DNA of 64,000 bases, from contig NZ_JAJOZT010000005.1 in NCBI RefSeq assembly GCF_021168475.1, positions 62,001 to 126,000 on the forward strand, given 5' to 3'. Under the pieces are notes generated by a model, which saw only the letters and a list, made by a program, of their open reading frames with translations, was not told the DNA's origin and did no database searches. Shown in pieces: positions 52,907-60,374 of the stretch (the stretch's first letter is position 1; each line of letters begins with the position of its first letter). The position numbers were made by a program, and so were the translations under genes. The DNA comes from Pseudoclavibacter sp. 13-3 (GTDB taxonomy: Bacteria > Actinomycetota > Actinomycetes > Actinomycetales > Microbacteriaceae).

Positions 52907-54214
52907 TCAGCCCTTGGTAATTCTCGGTTCGTCGTCGTTCGCGTCTGACGCCCCGTCACCGTTCGTGGTGTCTGAGGCGTCGTCGTCAGCGGATGTCGAA
53001 TCGCTGATTCCGCCGGCCACGGTCGCCGCGACCACGGCTGCGTCTCTCTTCGCAGCATGTGGACCGGTGAACGACGAACGCCCGGAGTTCTCGTCGATGG
53101 TCAGCTGAACGCCTTGGGCGAAGAGGTCGGACTCCCAGTCGCGGTCGCCGAAGTAGTTCACGATTCGGTTCGTCACCGCCACGAAGGGCACTGCGAAGAG
53201 CGCACCGGGAATGCCCGCGAGCATCGTGCCGATGGCGACGGAGAGCACCACGCCGAGCGGGTGCACCTTGACCGCGTTGCCCATGATCAGCGGCTGCATC
53301 ACATGGCTCTCGAGCTGCTGCACGGCGATGACCACGGCGAGCATGATGAACGCGATGATCCAGCCTTTGTAGACCAGGGCCACGACGCAGACCAGAATGC
53401 CCGAGACGATGGCGCCGACGAAGGGCACGAACGATCCCATGAACACCAGGATCGACAGCGGCACCACCATGGGCAGGCCGAGGATGGCGGCGCCGATGCC
53501 GATGCCGACCGCGTCGCAGGCCGCCACCAGGATCTGCACGCGCACATAGCTCGACAGCGTGCGCCAGCCCGCGTGGCCGGCGCCGGAGACCGCCGCACGG
53601 ACCCGCGTCGGCACCAGGCGCATGGCCCAGAAGAAGATGGTGCGACCGTCTGCGAGAAAGAAGAGCAGTGAGAAGAGCACGAGCAGCACGCCGGTGGCGA
53701 TGTGACCGGCGGTCGTGCCCACCGAGAGGGCGCCGCTGACGATCGCGTGGCTGTCTTGCTGCGCCGAGTGCCAGAGCGCTCCGAGGTAATTGTTGATGTC
53801 GTCTTCGGTGATGTGCAGCGGAGAGTCGAGCAGAAAGGTCTTGAGCTCGCGGTAGGCGTTCTCGGAGTGCTCGATCAGCCCGTTCAGGCCGCGACTGAGC
53901 TGCGTCGCAATCGTCCAGAACAGCCCTGCCACGACGGCCAGAAAACCGAGCTCGACCAGCGCCACCGAAAGCCAGAGGTGCATGCCGTGTCGGTGCAGCC
54001 AGAGCACGAGCGGCCGCAGCAGCGAGGCGAAGAGCACGGCGACCACCACGGGGATCACCACGAGTCTGACCTGCACGACCGTCCACACGACCAGGGCGAC
54101 GGCTGCGACGATGATGATCACCCGCCAGCTCCACCCGGCGGCGATGCGCACGCCCAGAGGCACGAACTCGCTCTCGCGATTCGACAACCGGTCTCGACCT
54201 GCGTCTGCTGACAT
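52907..54214 (-). CDS. AI-2E family (PerM/YdiK-type) transporter
   Basis: A 435-residue membrane protein of the AI-2E transporter family, with about eight hydrophobic segments in the first 350 residues, the family pattern GSFVPFVGAIVSGI and AVVIAVQQLESHVMQPLIMG, and an Asp/Ser-rich disordered C-terminus of about 55 residues. A TAGAAT box lies 7 bases before the ATG at 54214 (leaderless). Members move varied substrates (autoinducer-2 only in a few cases, others Na+/H+ exchange), so substrate is not assigned. Unlinked in function to the neighbours as far as can be seen. Confidence 0.9.
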   Translation of the reverse strand: MSADAGRDRLSNRESEFVPLGVRIAAGWSWRVIIIVAAVALVVWTVVQVRLVVIPVVVAVLFASLLRPLVLWLHRHGMHLWLSVALVELGFLAVVAGLFWTIATQLSRGLNGLIEHSENAYRELKTFLLDSPLHITEDDINNYLGALWHSAQQDSHAIVSGALSVGTTAGHIATGVLLVLFSLLFFLADGRTIFFWAMRLVPTRVRAAVSGAGHAGWRTLSSYVRVQILVAACDAVGIGIGAAILGLPMVVPLSILVFMGSFVPFVGAIVSGILVCVVALVYKGWIIAFIMLAVVIAVQQLESHVMQPLIMGNAVKVHPLGVVLSVAIGTMLAGIPGALFAVPFVAVTNRIVNYFGDRDWESDLFAQGVQLTIDENSGRSSFTGPHAAKRDAAVVAATVAGGISDSTSADDDASDTTNGDGASDANDDEPRITKG

Positions 54215-54294
54215 GCTCAGCATTCTAGTCGAGCCCGCCGACACGACCGCGCAGCACACGGCTCTTCACAGTGCAGTGACATGCGACGCGGCTG

Positions 54295-54858
54295 TCAGCC
54301 GTGCAGCGCGGTGAGCGAGGCATCTGGCAGCGACCGCTTGCGGGCCGCCTTGGGCCGGTCGGTCATCTCGCCGACATAGAGCCAGCCCAGCAGCTGTTCG
54401 TGCTCGCCCAGACCATGGAATGCACGCACGGCAGGCTCTTCGACGATTCGACCGGTGCGCCAGAACGACCCCCAGCCCTCGGCTTGCAGCAGCAGCTGCA
54501 GCCCGTGCGCGACCTCGACGGCCACCGCGAGCTGCTCCCACTGCGGCACTTTCGAGAACTTGTCGGCGCGGTAGCTGCCGACCACCGCGATCAGCAGGGG
54601 CGCGCGCAGCGGCTTCGTGCTCGGATGCCTATCGCCGTGCGCCTCGCTCATCGCGGCGCCCAACCGGTTGCGCTCGTCGCCGCGCAGCGTGATCATGCGC
54701 CACGGGCGCAGCCCGGAGTGATCGGCCGCGTTGCCCGCCGACTTCAGATACTGACGCAGCTGCTTGTCGCTGGGCGCACGCTCGCCCACGCGCGGCTGCG
54801 ATGCCCGCGTGCGCAGAGTCTTGGCCAGCCGCTTGCCGTCTTTGGTTCGAAAGCTCAT
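54295..54858 (-). CDS. Nitroreductase-family (YdjA-like) FMN oxidoreductase
   Basis: A 187-residue member of the nitroreductase fold, probably FMN-dependent and NAD(P)H-linked. Seen: NAADHSGLRPWRMITLRGDERNRLG (FMN-binding N/R/P region), VAVEVAHGLQLLLQAEGWGSFWRTG and HEQLLGWLYVGEM. The first 40 residues are basic, with no signal peptide. A TAGGCT box lies 6 bases before the ATG at 54858 (leaderless). Short length matches the YdjA branch. Substrate unknown. It is followed (minus strand) by the AI-2E gene with an 80-base gap. Confidence 0.85.
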   Translation of the reverse strand: MSFRTKDGKRLAKTLRTRASQPRVGERAPSDKQLRQYLKSAGNAADHSGLRPWRMITLRGDERNRLGAAMSEAHGDRHPSTKPLRAPLLIAVVGSYRADKFSKVPQWEQLAVAVEVAHGLQLLLQAEGWGSFWRTGRIVEEPAVRAFHGLGEHEQLLGWLYVGEMTDRPKAARKRSLPDASLTALHG

Positions 54859-54867
54859 ACCCCCAGC

Positions 54868-56223
54868 CTAGCGGCGAACATGCACCGGGTCGTCACCGAG
54901 CTGATGCTCGATCGAGGTGGCCAGTGTGCGGCGCCACCACGCGTAATCGTGGCCTCCGTTGACCTCGGTGAGTGTGACATCCACACCGGCTTCGCTCAGC
55001 TGGGCGGCCAGCGCGCGCGTCGGCTCGAGCAGCACCCACTCCTGCAGGCCGACCTGCAGATCGATGCGCGCACCCACCGGCGGCCGGGCGGCGGCCTCGA
55101 GCGCGACATCCGGCTGCCACAGCGCGGCAGACTGGCTGATCGCGCCACCGAACACGTCGGGGCGGCGCACGACCGCGGCGATCGCGGCGAGCCCGCCCAG
55201 ACTCTGGCCGGCGACGACCGTGCGGTGAGGGTCCCAGCTCAAAGCCGCGCCCCAGTGCTCGACCACCCATGGGCGCAGCCGATCAGCCAACCAGTCGACG
55301 ATGCCGCCGTGCTCGTCGAGCTCGTCCCAGCGGCGTTCGCGGTCGGCGCTGTCGACGAAGACGGCCAGCAGCGGTGGGATGACGCCGTCGGCGATCATGT
55401 TGTCGAGGATGGTCGGCAGCGGCTGCACGCCGGCCCAGACGTCGCCGTCGAGCACGATGAGCAGGGGCAGCTGCTGGCCGGCGAGCATCGCCTGGGCGCC
55501 GGCATCGGCGAGTGCGTCATGAGCCCGGCCGGGCTTCGCCAGCTCGAGCGCGCTGGGCTCGTAGACCCAGAGACGGCGGTCGTCGGGGCCGCGGTGCTCG
55601 ACCAGTGTGCCTTCGGGAACGTCGTCGCGAGGGGCCCGCCATTCTTCCTGCGGCGCGTGCCGCAGCGCCACGACCGACATGCGCACCCCGGCGCGGTTGG
55701 TGATCTGGCGCAGGTTGCGCGGGTCGGGCAGGCCGTGGTCGAGCACCTCGCGGATGCCGCGCTGGTCACGGCCCTGCCATGGCGCCGGCGCGCCCGGCAG
55801 CGCGATCTGATAGCTGTACGAGGCGATCCAGTCGCGGCGCATGAGATAGCTGAGGTGCCACAGGTCGGTACCGGGGATGCGATGCATCAGCGACTGGTCG
55901 AGATCGGTCTCGTCGGTGATGCGGTTGATGAAGAGCAGCACCTGCGCGGCGGCGTCGTCGTGCAGCACGAACGTGACGATGCGGTGGTCGGGGTCGTCTG
56001 GTGCGTCGGGGTGCTCGGGTGTGGCGGGCAGATGCTCGAACACCGGGCTCATCGGGTGCTCGGCCCGGAATTCGTCGGCGAGCGTCTGGGGCGTGTGCAC
56101 GCCGTCGGGATGCTCGAGCAGGTGAGCGATGCGCGCCTCGAGCCCGGCGATCAGCGGGCTGGTGGTCAGCGGTGCCGGTTCGGGGCGGCGGGTCTTCGGC
56201 GGGTGCCGCCTGGCCGGGCTCAT
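54868..56223 (-). CDS. Fes/enterochelin-esterase-like hydrolase
   Basis: A 451-residue alpha/beta-hydrolase of the enterochelin esterase (Fes) type, with the N-terminal Fes domain (VTFVLHDDAAAQVLLFINRI and DLWHLSYLMRRDWIASYSY) and the hydrolase core with nucleophile elbow VVAGQSLGGLAA (GxSxG) near residue 345, plus GGHDYAWWR with the catalytic His at the end. Start: ATG at 56223 after GGGGAGTCAACG. It lies last in the siderophore import operon, 205 bases past the ATPase, and would cleave imported ferric siderophore to release iron. The ligand is a guess; catecholate triesters are the classical substrate. Confidence 0.85.
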   Translation of the reverse strand: MSPARRHPPKTRRPEPAPLTTSPLIAGLEARIAHLLEHPDGVHTPQTLADEFRAEHPMSPVFEHLPATPEHPDAPDDPDHRIVTFVLHDDAAAQVLLFINRITDETDLDQSLMHRIPGTDLWHLSYLMRRDWIASYSYQIALPGAPAPWQGRDQRGIREVLDHGLPDPRNLRQITNRAGVRMSVVALRHAPQEEWRAPRDDVPEGTLVEHRGPDDRRLWVYEPSALELAKPGRAHDALADAGAQAMLAGQQLPLLIVLDGDVWAGVQPLPTILDNMIADGVIPPLLAVFVDSADRERRWDELDEHGGIVDWLADRLRPWVVEHWGAALSWDPHRTVVAGQSLGGLAAIAAVVRRPDVFGGAISQSAALWQPDVALEAAARPPVGARIDLQVGLQEWVLLEPTRALAAQLSEAGVDVTLTEVNGGHDYAWWRRTLATSIEHQLGDDPVHVRR

Positions 56224-56428
56224 CGTTGACTCCCCTGTTGATTCGGCGACGCTCTTCACAGCGCGTTCACCTCGTGTTCATTCACCCGCCCATTCTGGCA
56301 CGGCAGCCTGGCTCTGGCCATGGTCGAGTGCGCCTCACGACTCTGCAACCGCATGCAACCGGGCGGTTGCGTCCGAGCAGGGATGGCGAACGGCATCTCC
56401 CATGGCTCGATCGGCACCGAGCCGGCTC
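56224..56428. other. Spacer between fecE-like and esterase genes
   Basis: About 205 bases; an inverted repeat GCAACC ... GGTTGC around 56355-56370 has no U-run, so no terminator is called. A separate promoter for the esterase is possible but not evident. Confidence 0.4.
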
Positions 56429-57319
56429 CTACTCCCCCGCGGACTCGTCGAGCTCCTCGATGCACGGCACCACAAGGGGCGTGCCGCTGATCGGGTCTTC
56501 GATGATCGCGTTCGGCAGCCCGAACACCTCTTCGATCAGCTCTGACGTCACGATCTCTCGGGGTGCCCCGTGCGTGACGACGACGCCCTCCTTCATCACG
56601 ATCAGGTGTGTCGCGTACCGGAACGCCAGGTTCAGCTCGTGCAGCACCGCGACGACCGTGCGCCCGCTGCGATGCAGCCGCCGAGCCAGGTTCAGCACCT
56701 CGACCTGGTGAGCGATATCCAGGTAGGTGGTCGGCTCGTCGAGCAGCAGCAGCGGTGTCTGCTGCGCCAGCGCCATCGCGATCCACACCCGCTGCCGCTG
56801 GCCTCCCGACAGCTGGTCGATCGTGCGGTCGGCCAGATCAGACACGTTCGCCGCAGCCATCGCCTCGACCACGGCGCGCTCGTCGGCAGGCGTCCACTGC
56901 TTCAGCAGATTCTGGTGCGGAAAACGCCCCCGCGCCACCAGGTCAGAGACGATGATGCCTTCGGGCGCGCTCGGGTTCTGCGGCAGCAGACCGAGCCGCC
57001 GGGCGACCGCCTTCGGCGCGTAGTCGGTGATCTGCTGCTCGTCGAGCCACACCGCCCCGCTGCGTGGCGAAAGCATGCGCGCCATCGACTTCAGCAGCGT
57101 CGACTTGCCGCACGCGTTCGGTCCGACGATGACCGTCAGCTCCCCTTCCGGAATCTCAACGGTCACATCGTGCAGAATCTCGCGCCCGGTTTTGGCGTTG
57201 CCGTACCCGGTGACGAGATTCTGTGTACTCAGCCGCGAGGGTGCAGCGGATGTCCCACTCGCCTTCGTCGCCCCGGTCGCGCCCGCCTGGGGCGCTGCGT
57301 GTTCGGTGGATGCGCTCAT
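56429..57319 (-). CDS. fecE: Iron-siderophore ABC transporter ATP-binding protein
   Basis: A 296-residue ATPase of the FecE/FhuC type. An Ala/Thr-rich N-terminus of about 30 residues precedes the core: Walker A VGPNACGKSTLLKS (note Ala in GPN-A-CGKST, normal here), Q-loop LLPQNPSAPEGI, signature LSGGQRQRVWIAMALAQ, Walker B LLLDEPTTYLD, H-loop LHELN. The ATG at 57319 overlaps the permease stop by ATGA and has GGAGG upstream; an earlier ATG in frame lies inside the permease. It energises import through the two FecD-type permeases. Confidence 0.94.
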   Translation of the reverse strand: MSASTEHAAPQAGATGATKASGTSAAPSRLSTQNLVTGYGNAKTGREILHDVTVEIPEGELTVIVGPNACGKSTLLKSMARMLSPRSGAVWLDEQQITDYAPKAVARRLGLLPQNPSAPEGIIVSDLVARGRFPHQNLLKQWTPADERAVVEAMAAANVSDLADRTIDQLSGGQRQRVWIAMALAQQTPLLLLDEPTTYLDIAHQVEVLNLARRLHRSGRTVVAVLHELNLAFRYATHLIVMKEGVVVTHGAPREIVTSELIEEVFGLPNAIIEDPISGTPLVVPCIEELDESAGE

Positions 57320-58458
57320 GCGCGTTTCCTCCATTCCATGGCCAGCAGGATGATCAGGTAGATGCCGCCGAGCGAACCGGTGACCACACCGACCGCCAGC
57401 TCGTTGGGCGCGAAGATGCGCCGCGCGATCAGGTCAGACACCAGCACCAGCAGAGCACCCATGAGCCCCGCCCCGATCAGCCCGACACCCGGCGTTCGCG
57501 TGATGCGGCGCACCAGGTGCGGCGCAGCGAGGGCCACGAACGAGATCGGGCCGGCGGCGGCGACGGCGACGGCCATCAGCGCCACGCCGACGACGATCAT
57601 CACCAGACGCGAGCGCTCGACGCGCACGCCGAGACCGATCGCAAGCGGGTCGCCCAGCGGCATCAGCGTCATCGACCGAAACTGGCTCCACGCCGCGGGC
57701 AGCAGCAGTACGAGAGCGACCGCGATCATGCCGCACTGCGGCCACAGCGAAGCATTCAGCGACCCGGCCATCCACTGCTGGGCCTTCTGGGCTGCGGAGA
57801 GATCGGCCTTCACGATCAGCAGCGAGTTGATCGCGGCGAGCACCGCCCCCACACCGATTCCCACCAGCACGAGGCGGTAGCCGGCGACTCCCCCGCGCCA
57901 GGCCAGCCCGTACACGATGGCTGCGGTGATCAGGCCGCCGCCGATGGCTCCGGCTGCGACGACGGCGGTCGATCCGCCGAAGAACATGATGCCGAGAATC
58001 GCTCCGGTGGCCGAGCCGCGGGTGAAACCGATGATGTCGGGAGACCCCAGCGGGTTGCCGCTGAGCACTTGGAATATCGCACCGGACGTGCCGAGTGCCA
58101 TGCCCACCAGAATGCCGCTGACCACGCGCGGCAGGCGCACCTGGTTCACGAAGTACGGCACCAGTGGGTCGTCGAAGGTCTGGGTGCCGAAGACCGAGCC
58201 GAAGACGTCGCCGACGCTGATGTCGTAGTCGCCCAGCAGCACGCTGACGGTGCCCGTGATGAGAATGCCGGCGAGCAGCGCCCCGTACACGATCGCGCCA
58301 CGACGTTCGAAGCGCAGGCGCAGCGGGCCGAGGTGCAGATGCGAGTGGGCCTGGCGCAGACTCGCACGAACCTTCCGCTGCTGTTCAGCAGTCGGCGTGA
58401 CCAGCGGCAGATGATCGGTGGATGACGTGGGCGCGATGCTGGTTCTGGTGTCGCTCAT
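57316..58458 (-). CDS. FecCD-type iron-siderophore permease (second subunit)
   Basis: A 380-residue permease with about ten membrane helices; a long polar N-terminus (about 55 residues with His-Ser-His-rich HSHLHLGPLRL) precedes helix one. Family motifs: LPRVVSGILVGMALGTSGAIFQVL, NPLGSPDIIGFTRGSATGAI and AAPHLVRRITRTPG. The ATG at 58458 overlaps the upstream permease stop by ATGA. Two dissimilar permeases in tandem form the heterodimeric channel common in Gram-positive siderophore importers. Confidence 0.92.
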   Translation of the reverse strand: MSDTRTSIAPTSSTDHLPLVTPTAEQQRKVRASLRQAHSHLHLGPLRLRFERRGAIVYGALLAGILITGTVSVLLGDYDISVGDVFGSVFGTQTFDDPLVPYFVNQVRLPRVVSGILVGMALGTSGAIFQVLSGNPLGSPDIIGFTRGSATGAILGIMFFGGSTAVVAAGAIGGGLITAAIVYGLAWRGGVAGYRLVLVGIGVGAVLAAINSLLIVKADLSAAQKAQQWMAGSLNASLWPQCGMIAVALVLLLPAAWSQFRSMTLMPLGDPLAIGLGVRVERSRLVMIVVGVALMAVAVAAAGPISFVALAAPHLVRRITRTPGVGLIGAGLMGALLVLVSDLIARRIFAPNELAVGVVTGSLGGIYLIILLAMEWRKRA

Positions 58459-59543
58459 AGGGCTGCGATCTTTCTTCGGCGCACGATCAGCACGAAGATC
58501 GGCGCACCGATCAGCGCGGCGATGATGCCCACCTGAACCTCGTCCGGGCGCACCAGCAGGCGCGCGATTACATCCGCGGCCAGCAGCCAGACCGGGCCGA
58601 GCAGAGCGCTGAAGACGGTGACCCAGCGTTGATCGGTGCCGACGAGCCAGCGTGCGAGAAAGGGCACGGCCAGGCCGACGAACCCGATCGGGCCGACTGC
58701 GGCCGTGGCTGCGCCGGCCAGCAGGGTGACGGCGACCATGGTGAGAGTGCGCGTGCGGTTGACCTGCACGCCGAGCGCCTTGCCGGTCTCGTCGCCGAGC
58801 GCGAGTGCGTTGAGCGACGGCGCGAGCAGCACGGCGATGACGAGCCCGGCGGCGATGAAGGGCAGCACCGTCATGAAGATGTTCCAGCCGCGCCCCTCGA
58901 ACGAGCCGGCGACCCAGAAGCGGAACTCGTTGAATGCGACCTGGTTGCCGAGGATGACCGCTTCGGTGAGCGCCTGCAGCGCCGCGCTGATCGCGACGCC
59001 GGCGAGTGCGAGTCGCACCGGCGTGGCCGACGATCTGCCGGTCGCGCCGAGTGTGTAGACCGCTGCGGATGCGACGGCCGCACCGGCGAACGCGAACCAC
59101 AGGTAGAAGCTGATGCCGCTGATGCCGGTCAGGGCGACGGCTAGCACGACGGCGAACGAGGCGCCGGCGTTCACGCCGAGGATGCCCGGGTCGGCCAGCG
59201 GGTTGCGCGTCAGCGACTGCATGAGGGCGCCGGCGACACCGAGGGCGACGCCGACGATGAGCCCCATCGCAGTGCGCGGAATGCGCAGCTGGTGCAGCAC
59301 GACCGAGTTCTGGCCGCCGTCGGGGGCGAGCAGCAGGCGCCAGGTCTCGCCGAGCGGAATGTCTTTCGACCCGAGCGAGAGGCTCAGCAGAATGCCGAGG
59401 GCGAGCGCGACGAGCACACCGACGACCGCTGCGAGGCGCACTGACCCCGGGCGATGGATCTCTTCGGGGCCCGGAGCACCACGACCGGTTCGGGACGTTC
59501 TCTGCGTTCGAGCCCCGCCTTCAGCCACCGCCGGTTCACGCAC
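58455..59543 (-). CDS. FecCD-type iron-siderophore permease (first subunit)
   Basis: A 362-residue permease with about nine to ten membrane helices. Motifs: LRIPRTAMGLIVGVALGVAGALMQSLTRNPLADPGILGVNAGASFAVV in consecutive pieces, RPDEVQVGIIAALIGAPIFVLIV. Polar Pro/Gly/Arg-rich N-terminus of about 35 residues. Start: GTG at 59543; upstream site is weak, and GTG at 59528 would be an alternative. It is 30 bases beyond the stop of the upstream surface-protein gene. Confidence 0.92.
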   Translation of the reverse strand: MREPAVAEGGARTQRTSRTGRGAPGPEEIHRPGSVRLAAVVGVLVALALGILLSLSLGSKDIPLGETWRLLLAPDGGQNSVVLHQLRIPRTAMGLIVGVALGVAGALMQSLTRNPLADPGILGVNAGASFAVVLAVALTGISGISFYLWFAFAGAAVASAAVYTLGATGRSSATPVRLALAGVAISAALQALTEAVILGNQVAFNEFRFWVAGSFEGRGWNIFMTVLPFIAAGLVIAVLLAPSLNALALGDETGKALGVQVNRTRTLTMVAVTLLAGAATAAVGPIGFVGLAVPFLARWLVGTDQRWVTVFSALLGPVWLLAADVIARLLVRPDEVQVGIIAALIGAPIFVLIVRRRKIAAL

Positions 59544-59573
59544 GACTGCAGCTTCGCCCCATGCCGCGCGCTG

Positions 59574-60374
59574 TCACGCCTTCCGCCGTCCCCGCGGCCA
59601 GATCAGCAGAGCCGTCACCGCGGCGGCGACCAGCAGCAGCGTCCCGGCGAACACCGACGTGCCGAACCAGGGGAACCCGACCGACGTCGCGGACGCTTCG
59701 ATCGTGGTCTCTGCCGCCGAATCTGCCGCCGCATCTGCCGCGTTCTCAGCCGCCGGGTCTGCGTCGCCGGTGCTTCCCCCGGCGATCGGCAGTTCGTCGT
59801 CGGTCACGTTCTTCGCGACGTCGGCTGAGTCTGGCGCGGGCACCATGACGACCGCGCCGTCGCCCACGCTCTGCGTCTGCGCGACCTCGCCGGTGACCGT
59901 CTGCGTGCTGCTGCCGGTCGAGGAGGCGTTCGCGCTCTTGGCCACGACGCGGAAGTCGCTCCCCCCGCGGTTCGAGGTCGCCGGGGAGTCGGTCAGAAAC
60001 CGCAGCCAGTACGACCCGTTGGTGAGGTCGGCGGGAATCACGATCGTGCCCGTGGCCCGACCGCTCGCGTCGCTGTTCACCCGGGTGACCACGCACGACC
60101 CGTAGCGCACGCCCGATCCGCAGTACTGCCCGTCGGCGATCTTCACGCTGATGACGTGGTTCGCCGGGAACCCCGTCACGGTGAAGGTGAGGGCGTCGCC
60201 GACGCTCACGGTGGACGAGCTGACCGAGGATGCGGTGCCTGCGCTGTCAGAGCTCGCCCCGGCGGGAGGCAGCGCAGCAGCGACCGATGACGCGCCGAGC
60301 ACCACCGCGACGGCTGCGAGAACGGCGCCGAGCATCCGCCCGATGCCACCCCATCGCATGCTGAACGTGTTCAT
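59574..60374 (-). CDS. Small surface protein of the siderophore locus
   Basis: A 266-residue predicted envelope protein. Signal-peptide-like helix at about 12-32 (LGAVLAAVAVVLGASSVAAA); one beta-rich module at about 45-150 (VSVGDALTFTVTGFPANHVISVKIAD, CGSGVRYGSC with a Cys pair, TGTIVIPADLTNGSYWLRFL), a low-complexity Ala/Asp/Glu linker, and a C-terminal membrane helix (about 238-258) ending GRRKA. No LPxTG was seen, so it may simply be membrane-anchored. The module's strand pattern matches modules of the upstream 792-residue protein. The ATG at 60374 overlaps that gene's stop by ATGA, with GGAGGAG ahead. Function unknown: iron-chelate relay or wall presentation inferred from context. Confidence 0.7.
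   Translation of the reverse strand: MNTFSMRWGGIGRMLGAVLAAVAVVLGASSVAAALPPAGASSDSAGTASSVSSSTVSVGDALTFTVTGFPANHVISVKIADGQYCGSGVRYGSCVVTRVNSDASGRATGTIVIPADLTNGSYWLRFLTDSPATSNRGGSDFRVVAKSANASSTGSSTQTVTGEVAQTQSVGDGAVVMVPAPDSADVAKNVTDDELPIAGGSTGDADPAAENAADAAADSAAETTIEASATSVGFPWFGTSVFAGTLLLVAAAVTALLIWPRGRRKA

Noticed and set aside
54301-56229. A 642-residue plus-strand frame across the nitroreductase and esterase
   Set aside because: It runs through the minus-strand nitroreductase and the GxSxG esterase genes; no motif and no ribosome-binding site.
56355-56370. Hairpin GCAACC/GGTTGC as terminator of the siderophore operon
   Set aside because: Short stem, no U-run on the transcribed strand, and a second GCAACC nearby makes pairing ambiguous.
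57223-58425. 400-residue plus-strand frame in the siderophore permease
   Set aside because: Antisense to a permease with clear FecCD motifs; Gln/His/Arg-rich shadow composition.
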